NCBI GenBank assembly: GCA_964583185.1
Contig: CAZOVL010000020.1
Location: 1-35,887 of the forward strand
DNA length: 35,887 nucleotides
DNA from: Bacteroides_E sp964583185
GTDB lineage: Bacteria; Bacteroidota; Bacteroidia; Bacteroidales; Bacteroidaceae
Reading direction: 5' to 3'
A program made the position numbers and the translations under genes. Within the stretch, counting starts at the first letter, position 1, and each line of letters begins with the position of its first letter. Below, in pieces: positions 24,081 through 33,717 of this stretch. Under the pieces are notes generated by a model. It searched no databases and was not told the DNA's origin. It saw nothing but the letters and a program-made list of their open reading frames with translations.

Positions 24081-24122
24081 TTAAAAAAATCGGAGAATTA
24101 TATTTTCAATAATTCTCCGATT
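24081..24122 (-). terminator. Terminator of the susD end of the glycan locus
   Basis: AATCGGAGAATTAT (24088-24101) pairs over 14 bp with ATAATTCTCCGATT (24109-24122) with a 7-nt loop. On the minus strand the stem is followed by a run of T (plus-strand A run 24083-24089). It lies 36 nt beyond the susD stop. Confidence 0.9.
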
Positions 24123-24158
24123 AAATCTGTGTTTAGCAAATTATAAACTTCCTATAAG

Positions 24159-26111
24159 TTAATTCTCCTTGTCTTCCCATCCCGGATTCTGTACCATTAA
24201 CGGGTTTTTAAGAATTTCATCTCTGTAAATTGGTAAAAAGTAATATTTCGGCTCAAAAGTTCTAGATTCAAAAGCCTTTTTTTCAAAAAACTCAGGAGGA
24301 TCAGCTCTATAATTTAGTCCTGAAACAGAACCTCCTTCACCTCCTTTATGCCAAGACGGATAAATCCAACCATCACCTTCTTCCATTCCTGCAACCATCC
24401 ATCTACGTACATCAAAATAATGATTCCATTCGAATGCAAGTTCAACAATCCTTTCTCTCCTTATCCTATTGTCAACATCTGTTTGATTAGCGGTGTAAGG
24501 TATACGAGTAAAACCATTACTATCCTTACCTGTTCCATATTCAGCAATACCAGCACGATTTCTTATTAGATTAACATACTTAATTGCCTCTGTATAATCA
24601 CCTGTGGCACTTAGTGTTTCTGCATATCCAAGATATATTTCTGCAAGACGTAAAAGTGGTGCAAAATGACGTCCTGCTTGTCTATCCATTGGAGCCATTT
24701 TTCTTAAACCATAACCTCCAAAAGGTGTATCCCAGTTACACAAAGCGAAACCGGAATTTCCATTATAATTCAGTTCTGTAGTAACTTTTCCCCAAGGAGT
24801 TTTATCATTAACCCATGTTGAACCATTAAATGTTATATTTACATAGAATCTTGGCTCTCTATGTGCCCATTGTTTTAATGTTTTATTCTCATTTTTCTTG
24901 AAATAATTACGTGTTGGAACTTTGGGGTCATTATAATCTTCTGGCCAACCATAATGCTCCGGACCGGGTATTCCTGTATATTCCACATAATCCGGATCAT
25001 CTTCTATTCTTAACCCCTTATCAGTAAAATGGAGATCAACCATTTCTTGTGTCGTTGATAATCCCAATCCACCTCGAATCATATTATCATCTACATGTTT
25101 ATGGCATGGAGTTATTTCATATGCTCGGTCACAATTGTCTGCCATCCGGAAAAAAATCATCTCTTTAGTTAATTCTACACCAGCAGTTGCTACTCTATAC
25201 GACTCGTAATGATCAATCTCTCCATTTTCAGTTTTTACTGTATGTAAATCATAATAAGCAGGAACAAACTCATCTAGAAAATCCTTATATGCATCTCTAG
25301 CTACACTCCATTTTGTTTTATCTTCGATTGGTGAAATAAGCTGTGTACCATCTTTATTCTTAAAATCAGCAGCATAAGGATTACCATTGTACAAAGGACT
25401 AGCAGCATACAACAAGACTTGTGCTTTATATGCTTTACAGAAAGCTTTATCAACATAACCATATTGTGTACCTTCTGATTTTATAGGAAGATCTTTATAA
25501 GCTAAATCTAATTCATCAACAATATATTTTACACACTCATCAATAGTATTACGAGCCTTTAACATTTCTGTTATTGGGGCATCCAAAGGGATTGATTTTT
25601 CGCCTAACAATGGTATAGGACCATATATACGAGTAAGCATAAAATAATAATAAGCTCTTAATGCTCTTGCCTCAGCTTTTCTTTGTGGACGTTCATCTCG
25701 TCCGCCTTTAGCTAACTGAGTACATTTATCTACGTTCTCTATAAAAATACTTGCCCTAGCAATTCCTTTATAATATTGACCATAGAAATAAGGAGATATA
25801 CCTGAAACGGTAGTCAGATTCCCCATATTATATTCATTAGACTGATGCCAGTCCCATGAGTAGTTTCCTTCAATTGTTACACCCGTCCATATCTCACCTC
25901 TAGTATCTCCATCCCAGAAAAATCTTTCTCGTGTTTGTTCTGGTACATAACTATAAACATTTGCCAAGAAGTTCATTGTCTTATTTTTATCTGTGAAAGT
26001 ATCTTCTAAGTCAGCCTGATACCCCGGCACAGAATCAAAATAATCATTACAGGAATTTCCTATGAATAGAATGGTAAATACTAGCAATCCTTTTATTATA
26101 TATTTTTTCAT
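24159..26111 (-). CDS. SusD/RagB family glycan-binding outer-membrane lipoprotein
   Basis: This 650-residue SusD homologue has a lipoprotein signal with lipobox IGNSC (lipidated Cys about residue 21), followed by NDYFDSVPG, the usual SusD opening. An N-terminal TPR-like region contains RAEARALRAYYYFMLTRIYGPIPLL-type sequence around residues 145-170. The C-terminal RagB/SusD region contains FAPLLRLAEIYLGYAET, AIKYVNLIRNRAG and RRERIVELAFEWNHYFDVRRW. It is a surface lipoprotein that captures glycan and acts as the lid of the SusC barrel. It starts 17 nt after susC and ends the operon, with a strong terminator behind it. The ligand is inferred as mannose-rich from the enzymes upstream. Confidence 0.95.
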   Translation of the reverse strand: MKKYIIKGLLVFTILFIGNSCNDYFDSVPGYQADLEDTFTDKNKTMNFLANVYSYVPEQTRERFFWDGDTRGEIWTGVTIEGNYSWDWHQSNEYNMGNLTTVSGISPYFYGQYYKGIARASIFIENVDKCTQLAKGGRDERPQRKAEARALRAYYYFMLTRIYGPIPLLGEKSIPLDAPITEMLKARNTIDECVKYIVDELDLAYKDLPIKSEGTQYGYVDKAFCKAYKAQVLLYAASPLYNGNPYAADFKNKDGTQLISPIEDKTKWSVARDAYKDFLDEFVPAYYDLHTVKTENGEIDHYESYRVATAGVELTKEMIFFRMADNCDRAYEITPCHKHVDDNMIRGGLGLSTTQEMVDLHFTDKGLRIEDDPDYVEYTGIPGPEHYGWPEDYNDPKVPTRNYFKKNENKTLKQWAHREPRFYVNITFNGSTWVNDKTPWGKVTTELNYNGNSGFALCNWDTPFGGYGLRKMAPMDRQAGRHFAPLLRLAEIYLGYAETLSATGDYTEAIKYVNLIRNRAGIAEYGTGKDSNGFTRIPYTANQTDVDNRIRRERIVELAFEWNHYFDVRRWMVAGMEEGDGWIYPSWHKGGEGGSVSGLNYRADPPEFFEKKAFESRTFEPKYYFLPIYRDEILKNPLMVQNPGWEDKEN

Positions 26112-26128
26112 ATTTGCTCTTATGTTTA

Positions 26129-29100
26129 TTAGAAATTAAAATTAACGCCAATTGAATAATTTGATGTATTTGGATAACTTGTACCATTATCAGTATTTAG
26201 CTCTGGATCCCACAACTTGAATTTTGAGATTGTGAAAACATTGGTTCCCATAACATAAATTTTCGCATTTTTTATTCCTACTTTTTCAGTCCATTCCTTT
26301 GGCAGATTATAAGAAACCGTCAATTGTTTTAACCTGAAATAACTCAAATCTTTTTGCCACCATGTACTGGTTTTATTGTTATTATCGTTATTAGACTTAC
26401 CATAATATAAACGCGGATAAAACACATTCTGATTAGTAGGATCGTCTGCAGACCAACGATCATCAATATTATCAAATAAATTATCGATACCTGTGATACT
26501 GGAGAATGGTTGAATCGAGTTTCCTGACATATGTCTATCTACTTTGGCTTGACCTTGGAATACAGCACCAATTGCAAAATTTCCTATTTGCAAATCTGCA
26601 CCAAATCCATAGTATATTTTGGGTAGGTTACCTTGACCAATACAAGTTTCATCTTTATCATCAATCTTGCCATCACCATTTAGATCTCTATATTTAATAT
26701 CTCCAACATGTAATTTTCCAAATTGCGTTGCGTGGTTTGCTATTTCTTCTTCACTTGTAAACAATCCATCTGCAATATAACCTATACGTGCGTTAACATT
26801 AGTACCTCTACGTTCCATCCATGGATAAGGTTTTTCTGGCATATCATCCTCTATTATTTTATCCTCATTCCACGTAAAATTTCCACGGAGTGTAAGAAAT
26901 GCCTTTTTACTTAGTTGAGTATTCCAATCTACAGAAACTTCAATACCCTTATTTTCAATTATTCCTAAATTTGCATAAGGCATCTCTGTCCAACCGGTAT
27001 ATAACGGAATTGAGTTACGTTGTAAAAAGATATCCTTTCTGCGTTCTTTAAATAAATCTAATGTTACTGACAAATCATTATTAAGGAATCCCATATCAAT
27101 TCCAAAATCTTGTTTACGAGAAGTTGACCAACCAACATTTACCCCATATTTAGAAATTCCCCATCCACCTATATATTGAAAATTGGAGATATCACCATAT
27201 CTATAGCCTTCATTACCCCCCATTTCTGAAAGGTACATAAATCGTCTATTTCCAGCTGAGTCACTTCCTACTTTACCATCTGTATATCTAAATTTTAAAT
27301 AGGCTATGTATTTGGATATCGGCTCCCAAAAACTTTCGTTAGAAATAGCCCATCCTATACCAAAAGCCGGGAATGTTCCAAAACGTTTATTAGGAGAAAA
27401 GTTCTCTGAACCATTATATCCTAAATTAAATTCACCAAAATAACGATCCATCCATGAGTAAGTAGCACGTAATGCTATACCTTGGTTTTTATAGGGCAGA
27501 GTACCCCTAAGGTCTCTTGATGATGTGTTTCGATAACTTTTTTCGTTAAACAGAAATAAACCGGATACTCTATGATAGCCAAATGATCTTTCATAATTTA
27601 ATGATGTCTCAAAATAAAAACTTCGATTAGCATCAGTGTATGTATCGCCAAGAGACAATTGATTATTACCTCCATAATTTTGAGTCATATTGTAACTGCC
27701 ATCATCATTCATTACATCTTCTTCCCACAATCCTGTTGAGGTGTTTTTTGTTCCTCTAAAATAATAGGTTGATTCACGTTTGGTATAATGAAGATCACGT
27801 GCTGAGTAATTATCAAATGCAAGAATAGCATTTACTTTAAATCCCTTAGACCAATCCCAAAAACCTAAATCCTGACTTATTTTTATATTCGAATTTATGG
27901 TTGATCTATATTCATTTTTATACCCTCGGCGAGACAAGCTTGCATATGGATTGTACATATCATCGGCATTACTTCTTCCTGATATTGATCCATCAGGCAT
28001 TTCCAAGGGTAAATATACCGGATTTATCTCCATTGCTGATCTAAATAAGTCTCCCGTAGATTGCTCCGGATAGTTTCCTTCAGCAATATATCCACTAAAA
28101 CCCACATCAATTGTTGTTGTTTTTGTTGGTTGAATGGTTAAGTTGGACATAAAGTTATAACGATCATATTTTATACCAGTATTGAAATTTTCCTGCTTAT
28201 AGTTCTTTGTTAATCCGGCTTCACCATAGTACGTTAGAGAAACATAATAGTTAACATTCGGAGAACCCCCTCTAACACTTATGTTCCCTCGTCTATTATG
28301 CCCCCAGTCTTTAAATATTTCATCCATCCAATTTACATTTGGATATAGATATTGATTAAACATCCTAGGGTTATCATTAGGCAATAAACCATAAGCTTTC
28401 TTTGTAGCCTCAATATATTCCGGTGTATATAAAATCTTTCCATCATAAGTGTTTGCGTATGCATCGTTTGCTGCATCCATATACTTATATCCATCGGCCA
28501 ATTTCACTTTCTTTGTCATTGTTGTAAAGCCTTCATAATAATCAACACTAAACTCAGGTTTACCAATTCTACCTGGTTTTGTTGTTATCAATACAACTCC
28601 ATTCGCTCCTCTAACTCCATAAACTGCAGTGGCAGAAGCATCTTTTAGAATAGTAAAAGATTCAATATCATCCGGATCTAAATTATTGAAACTACGCTCA
28701 ATACCATCTACTAATACTAATGGATGAGAGCTTTGTCCTACGAAAGTTGCCAATCCACGTATATAAATTTCTGATCCATCATGTCCAGGTTCACCCGTTC
28801 GCTGTACCGCAACGACTCCTGGTACACGTCCTGCTATTGCAGATGATAAACTTCCTGTTGGAGCTTTTGCTTCAATCCCTTTTAAACTTGACTGAGCCCC
28901 CACTATAGATACTTTACGTTGTTGCCCATAACCAACGACTACCACCTCATCAAGCGCTGCTATTTTTTCCTTAAGGACAATATCAATCATTCTATTTTTC
29001 CCAACCTCAACTTCTTCCGTATCATACCCGATAAAAGATATCTGAATAACAGGATTTTCAGTCGTTAAAGTTAAAGAGTATTGTCCATTGATGTCTGTAA

Positions 29101-29281
29101 CAACCCCGTTTGAAGTCCCTTTTTCTTGAACAGTCACCCCAATCATCATTTCACCCTTTTCGTCAGAAACACGACCGACAATAGTGGTATTTTCTTGGGC
29201 GAAAAGATCACTTCCAATTGTGCTTAACATTATTAAGAATACAGAAATTCTTAATAAATTCTTTTTTAATAATTTTCCCAT
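26129..29281 (-). CDS. SusC/RagA family TonB-linked outer membrane transporter
   Basis: This 1050-residue protein has a signal peptide ending in DLFAQ (about residues 1-29) and a carboxypeptidase-regulatory-like domain with TTIVGRVSDEKGEMMIGVTV (about 33-110). A TonB plug domain begins at EVVVVGYGQQ and includes SAIAGRVPGVV, IYIRGLATF, LVLVDGIERSF and the signature SATAVYGVRGANGVVLITTK (about 210-235). A 22-strand-type barrel follows, ending NYSIGVNFNF. It imports oligosaccharides captured by the SusD partner, powered by TonB-ExbBD. It directly precedes susD and follows the GH92 gene after 208 nt, where a separate promoter-like element lies. Confidence 0.96.
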   Translation of the reverse strand: MGKLLKKNLLRISVFLIMLSTIGSDLFAQENTTIVGRVSDEKGEMMIGVTVQEKGTSNGVVTDINGQYSLTLTTENPVIQISFIGYDTEEVEVGKNRMIDIVLKEKIAALDEVVVVGYGQQRKVSIVGAQSSLKGIEAKAPTGSLSSAIAGRVPGVVAVQRTGEPGHDGSEIYIRGLATFVGQSSHPLVLVDGIERSFNNLDPDDIESFTILKDASATAVYGVRGANGVVLITTKPGRIGKPEFSVDYYEGFTTMTKKVKLADGYKYMDAANDAYANTYDGKILYTPEYIEATKKAYGLLPNDNPRMFNQYLYPNVNWMDEIFKDWGHNRRGNISVRGGSPNVNYYVSLTYYGEAGLTKNYKQENFNTGIKYDRYNFMSNLTIQPTKTTTIDVGFSGYIAEGNYPEQSTGDLFRSAMEINPVYLPLEMPDGSISGRSNADDMYNPYASLSRRGYKNEYRSTINSNIKISQDLGFWDWSKGFKVNAILAFDNYSARDLHYTKRESTYYFRGTKNTSTGLWEEDVMNDDGSYNMTQNYGGNNQLSLGDTYTDANRSFYFETSLNYERSFGYHRVSGLFLFNEKSYRNTSSRDLRGTLPYKNQGIALRATYSWMDRYFGEFNLGYNGSENFSPNKRFGTFPAFGIGWAISNESFWEPISKYIAYLKFRYTDGKVGSDSAGNRRFMYLSEMGGNEGYRYGDISNFQYIGGWGISKYGVNVGWSTSRKQDFGIDMGFLNNDLSVTLDLFKERRKDIFLQRNSIPLYTGWTEMPYANLGIIENKGIEVSVDWNTQLSKKAFLTLRGNFTWNEDKIIEDDMPEKPYPWMERRGTNVNARIGYIADGLFTSEEEIANHATQFGKLHVGDIKYRDLNGDGKIDDKDETCIGQGNLPKIYYGFGADLQIGNFAIGAVFQGQAKVDRHMSGNSIQPFSSITGIDNLFDNIDDRWSADDPTNQNVFYPRLYYGKSNNDNNNKTSTWWQKDLSYFRLKQLTVSYNLPKEWTEKVGIKNAKIYVMGTNVFTISKFKLWDPELNTDNGTSYPNTSNYSIGVNFNF

Positions 29282-29341
29282 GAATTTTCCTTCAATTTAA
29301 TGGTTAACATTTTTATATTTCCCTCTGCATTACAGATTGAT

Positions 29342-29349
29342 CAAATGTA
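29342..29349 (-). promoter_or_regulatory. Putative -7 element upstream of susC
   Basis: CAAATGTA on the plus strand reads TACATTTG on the minus strand, fitting TAnnTTTG, 60 nt upstream of the susC start. No TTTG lies at the -33 position, which would suit a promoter that needs an activator or an alternative sigma factor. This suggests that susCD can be transcribed separately from the upstream enzyme genes. Confidence 0.4.
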
Positions 29350-29489
29350 ATCAGATGCTTAACATTATTTAAATAAAAATTTCTCAACAAATACTACATA
29401 TGTACCAAGTCACCCTAAAGAGATAAAAACAGGTGATTTATTATATCTTTTTAGACATTTGAGATATGCGCTATTTTAATTATAAATAG

Positions 29490-31733
29490 TTATATACCCC
29501 ATTTAGAAGGTTTACTACCCATCTTAAGCTTCATTACACCACCTCGCAAAATATCTTCGTGTGTAATATGTGGTTTATTGTATTTTTCACCATTCAATGT
29601 TACTGACTGTATATAGATATCTTTGTCAGTTTTTTTATCTGTTACGACGCTGAAGAAATTTCCATTCCCAACATTAATTGATGCCTTTTTGAATAGAGGA
29701 GAGCCAATATCATAAATACCATTTGCAGGATTAACAGGGTAAAAACCTAATGAACTGAATACATACCAAACCGACATTTCTCCACAATCATCATTCCCTG
29801 CATAACCTGAAGACGAATTATTGTACAACTCGGTCAATATCTTATTGGAATAATATTGAGCTTTATGGGGTTGCCCGCCATAGTTGTAGAGGTAAACAAC
29901 ATGATGGCTAGGTTCATTGCCATGTGCATATTGACCAATAAATCCAGATGCATTATTGTTAACATATTCATCATGTTCATCCAACGTAAAAAAGGTATCG
30001 AGCTTATCAAGAAAAGCTTTCTTCCCACCAGTTAACATAATTAGATCTTGTATATCATGAGGTACATACCAATAATATTGCCATGCATTACCTTCTGTAA
30101 ATGGAGCACCCCCATTTCCTCCATACGCTAGAGGATTAAATGGTTCAATCCAATTTCCTTTATCATCTTTCGACTGAAAGAAATGAGTCTTTTCATTATA
30201 TAGATTTCTATAAAATTTTGATCGTTCTATAAATCTTTTATAATCATCTTCCTTGCCAAGTTTCTTTGCTAATTGTGCTACACACCAATCATTAAACGAC
30301 ATTTCCAAAGTAATGGAAACTGATTGACTTTGAATATTCTCCGGCATATAATGATATTTCTCCCATACCTTGAATGGAGAATTTGTATGTTCTATTATGG
30401 ATGAGTTTTTAATGGCTTCATATGCTTTTTCCGTATCAACACCTTTAATTTTTTTATTAATTGCATCTACAATTACAGGAATAGCATGATTACCAATCAT
30501 ACAATAATTGTCTTGTCCCCATATCTGCCATACGGGTAAATGACCATCTGTGTTGTATTGTCGAAGCATACTTTTTACAAAATCTGCAGTAAGTTGAGGC
30601 TGTAAAAGAGTATATAGTGGATGAGCAGCTCTATAAGTGTCCCATAAGGAAAAAGTGGAAAAATGAACCCCTCCTCCTGAATCTCTCACATTTTTTGTGG
30701 TAAAATCACTAGCCATATAGTCTCCATTGACATCCGAGATGAGATTTGGTTGTATGAAAGCATGATAAAGTGAAGTATAGAAAATCTCTTTTTGAATGTC
30801 ATTTGCTTCTATTTGTATTTTACTTAATTCATCATTCCATTTTTCATCAGCATTAATCACTGTCTGATCAAAATCCCAATGCTTCAACTCAACACTCATA
30901 TTTTGTCTTGCATTCTCAATACTTACAGGAGACAGGGCTATCTTTGCAAGCAAAGGTTTTCCATCACTTACATCAAAATTAAAGACAGCTTTCATACTTG
31001 TACTATTGAGTACAGGTATATCTTTATAGACTGTTCCATGATCTGTCATTTGATTCCCTAGAATAGGCTTTGAAAACTCAATTCGGAAATACACCTTTCT
31101 TAACCTTGCCCATCCGGTAATAACTCTATATCCTTCCACTATATGTGGATCAACAACTTTTATCTGAGACTTCACAATTTGAGTATCCCAACTACCTTTC
31201 TTACGTGAATGAACTAAATTAACAATCAAATGACTAGTTTTACCCTCAGGATATGTATATCTATGAAAGCCACAACGTTCTGTAGCTGTCAGTTCAGCAT
31301 TTACTCCATATTTATCCAAATAAACTTGATAATAACCGGGTTTAGCACTTTCTTTTTCATGAGAAAATTCAGACTGGTAATGAGCAGGATTATTATGCCA
31401 AAAATCGAGATCTCCCGATACGGGGAGAAATAGGATATCAAAAAAATCGGCTAGACCTGTACCACTAAGATGAGTATGGCTAAATCCAACAATGTGTTTG
31501 TCATTATAGTTATAACCTGAGTTATAATCCCAATCTATCTCAGTTCTAGTATCTGGACTTAGTTGAACTAGACCAAAAGGAACAGTTGCTCCAGGATAAT
31601 TATTTCCAGATAAGCTATTATCTACAGGACCTGTTCCAATAAATGGATTTACATAAGTTGTTACCTTTTTATTTTCTTGTGCAAATATTGTTACAGCTAT
31701 GAATAAAAAAGCACAGATTATATATTTTTTCAT
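29490..31733 (-). CDS. Glycoside hydrolase family 92 alpha-mannosidase
   Basis: This 747-residue secreted enzyme has a signal peptide ending in IFAQ (about residues 1-19). GH92 hallmarks are VNPFIGTGPVDNSLSGNNYP near the start, PGATVPFGLVQLSPDTR, VGFSHTHLSGTG and the C-terminal catalytic-region motif GNDDCGEMS (residues 646-654), then VWYVFSSLGFYPVNP. GH92 enzymes are calcium-dependent exo-acting inverting alpha-mannosidases, most often alpha-1,2 but also alpha-1,3, -1,4 or -1,6; the linkage cannot be read from sequence. It probably works in the periplasm, since it lacks a lipobox. It starts 19 nt after the esterase gene and is co-transcribed with it. Confidence 0.95.
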   Translation of the reverse strand: MKKYIICAFLFIAVTIFAQENKKVTTYVNPFIGTGPVDNSLSGNNYPGATVPFGLVQLSPDTRTEIDWDYNSGYNYNDKHIVGFSHTHLSGTGLADFFDILFLPVSGDLDFWHNNPAHYQSEFSHEKESAKPGYYQVYLDKYGVNAELTATERCGFHRYTYPEGKTSHLIVNLVHSRKKGSWDTQIVKSQIKVVDPHIVEGYRVITGWARLRKVYFRIEFSKPILGNQMTDHGTVYKDIPVLNSTSMKAVFNFDVSDGKPLLAKIALSPVSIENARQNMSVELKHWDFDQTVINADEKWNDELSKIQIEANDIQKEIFYTSLYHAFIQPNLISDVNGDYMASDFTTKNVRDSGGGVHFSTFSLWDTYRAAHPLYTLLQPQLTADFVKSMLRQYNTDGHLPVWQIWGQDNYCMIGNHAIPVIVDAINKKIKGVDTEKAYEAIKNSSIIEHTNSPFKVWEKYHYMPENIQSQSVSITLEMSFNDWCVAQLAKKLGKEDDYKRFIERSKFYRNLYNEKTHFFQSKDDKGNWIEPFNPLAYGGNGGAPFTEGNAWQYYWYVPHDIQDLIMLTGGKKAFLDKLDTFFTLDEHDEYVNNNASGFIGQYAHGNEPSHHVVYLYNYGGQPHKAQYYSNKILTELYNNSSSGYAGNDDCGEMSVWYVFSSLGFYPVNPANGIYDIGSPLFKKASINVGNGNFFSVVTDKKTDKDIYIQSVTLNGEKYNKPHITHEDILRGGVMKLKMGSKPSKWGI

Positions 31734-31752
31734 GTCTATTTTCCTTTTATAA

Positions 31753-33702
31753 CTATTTATTATTATCTAAATCAATTTTGAATGGAGCTAAAGGTAGATT
31801 TGCCGAATTAAAGAGATTAACGTCCGGATTGTCACCCCATGAATATCTTATTTGAACAGGATTGGATACATTCTCTGATGAAACCATTATTGAGTTTCCG
31901 TCAAGATAGGCCTTAGCCCAATAATGTTTACCATCTGGACCAGCTAAGCTAAATCCTTCTATATACCCATATTTATTTTTTATTATAAGTCCATCTTGCA
32001 CATTATCTAAATAAATCTGCACTTTATCTCCTGTCTTTTTACTAGACTTAAAACTAGGTCCTGAACAAACTACGTTTTTCTTATATGATTTATGTAAAGC
32101 AATGAGAGCTAACCTTTTTCCTACATCTTGTTTGTTTTTGGGATGCACATCATACGTATCACCAATATCAGTTATTACAGCCTGCCCCGTATTAGGCAAT
32201 TCAAGTGCCATACTTTGAGCTTCACGTAGTAAAGCCCATTTACTTGCAGCTGGAGGATTATCATCCTTAGCCTTATAATTAGCTAACTGCACCCAATAAA
32301 AAGGCATTTCTGTGTCATTCCATTTTTTTCTCCAATCATTAATCAGAGCAGGAAATAATGTTTTATAATCCTCTGCATTATTTTCATTACTTTCTCCTTG
32401 ATACCAAATAACACCCCGGATAGGTAAACGAACGACAGGATTTATCATCCCATTATATAATAAAGAAGGTAGGCTGTAAGGTGTTATGCGAGTGAAATTA
32501 TAATCTTTGGCATCAGCTGCAATTTTATACTCCCACTCTCCAACTAATGAATACTTATTATCTCCTACTTGTAAGAACATTTTATCAGCATTTGCTGTAA
32601 ATCCAGCTTCTCCACTCTCATTTTGTACACGAACGATAATTGTATTTTTTCCTTCCTTCAATATTGATGTAGGTACATCATAGTATCTTTCAATATTATA
32701 TCCTTTCGTTTTTCCTACTTGGATTCCATTAATCCAAGTAGTTTCGTTGTCATCTATCGTTCCTAAGCTTACTTTTGATTGTTCCAAAGTGTCTAGGCTT
32801 ATAATATTCAAATTATATTTAAACCAAACAACACCTTCAACGCCTTCAAGCTCTGTACGATTCCATTCCTGTGGATTATGAAACAACACCCAATCCGATG
32901 GATCGATTTTGTTTTCGTACCAACGATTTTGCAAGCCAGCATCGTTATGATATGCATCTAAAAAAGCTTTCTCAGCTTCTTTGTTCTCTTCAATAAAACT
33001 ATTAAAATCACTTATTTCCGGTAAATTATATTTATTCCAAAAATCGTTAGGCAATAAGCTATACGTATCTCCACTTATCCAAGACTCAATCTCAGTTCCT
33101 CCCCATGATGAATGAATTATACCAATAGGTATATTTAGTTCTTCATTTAATTTACGAGCAAAGAAGTAAGCAGTAGCAGAAAATTCTCCAACTGTATTAG
33201 GCGAACAAATATCCCAGTGTCCTTTAAATTCTTTTTGTGGTTCAACTTGAAGACTTTTTTCAACAGTAAACATTCTTATTGAGGGATAATTTGCATTTAC
33301 AATTTCCTGTTCATACTGATTTACTTTCCCCCAGCCTTCAATAGGCATTTCCATATTAGACTGCCCACTAGCAAGCCACAATTCACCAATCAATATGTTT
33401 TTAATAGATATTGTATCTTTCTTACCATTAACAGTCAGCTTGTATGGTCCTCCATATTTAAATGCGGGAAATTCAACAATCCAAATTCCTTTTTTATCTG
33501 CTTTTGTTTTTATTTTTTCTCCTCTGAATTCAACACTCAGAATCTCTCTTGGTGCTGCAGCCCCCCAAACTTTAACTGGCTTTTCTTGTTGAAGAACCAT
33601 ATTATCTGTGAAGATACTCCCTAAACGTAATTTTGCATTAATTGTCTCTGTGACAGAGAAAACAAAGAGTAAAGAAATTAATATTGTTTTTGTGCGAATC
33701 AT
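31753..33702 (-). CDS. Sialate O-acetylesterase-like carbohydrate esterase (SGNH fold)
   Basis: This 649-residue secreted esterase has a signal peptide ending in INAK (about residues 1-24) and an SGNH/SASA catalytic domain. The nucleophile serine is in GQSNMEMP (Ser115). Other blocks are IIHSSWGGTEIESW, VIWYQGESN and the catalytic Asp-His region DTYDVHPKNKQDVG. A beta-sandwich insert (about residues 275-390) resembles a GH2-type sugar-binding domain, a known architecture in this family. It removes acetyl esters from sugars; sialic acid is the founding substrate, but related enzymes act on other acetylated glycans. It lies 15 nt after the GH2 gene and 19 nt before the GH92 gene, in one operon. 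Confidence 0.9.
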   Translation of the reverse strand: MIRTKTILISLLFVFSVTETINAKLRLGSIFTDNMVLQQEKPVKVWGAAAPREILSVEFRGEKIKTKADKKGIWIVEFPAFKYGGPYKLTVNGKKDTISIKNILIGELWLASGQSNMEMPIEGWGKVNQYEQEIVNANYPSIRMFTVEKSLQVEPQKEFKGHWDICSPNTVGEFSATAYFFARKLNEELNIPIGIIHSSWGGTEIESWISGDTYSLLPNDFWNKYNLPEISDFNSFIEENKEAEKAFLDAYHNDAGLQNRWYENKIDPSDWVLFHNPQEWNRTELEGVEGVVWFKYNLNIISLDTLEQSKVSLGTIDDNETTWINGIQVGKTKGYNIERYYDVPTSILKEGKNTIIVRVQNESGEAGFTANADKMFLQVGDNKYSLVGEWEYKIAADAKDYNFTRITPYSLPSLLYNGMINPVVRLPIRGVIWYQGESNENNAEDYKTLFPALINDWRKKWNDTEMPFYWVQLANYKAKDDNPPAASKWALLREAQSMALELPNTGQAVITDIGDTYDVHPKNKQDVGKRLALIALHKSYKKNVVCSGPSFKSSKKTGDKVQIYLDNVQDGLIIKNKYGYIEGFSLAGPDGKHYWAKAYLDGNSIMVSSENVSNPVQIRYSWGDNPDVNLFNSANLPLAPFKIDLDNNK

Positions 33703-33717
33703 ATTCTAATTAATCAA

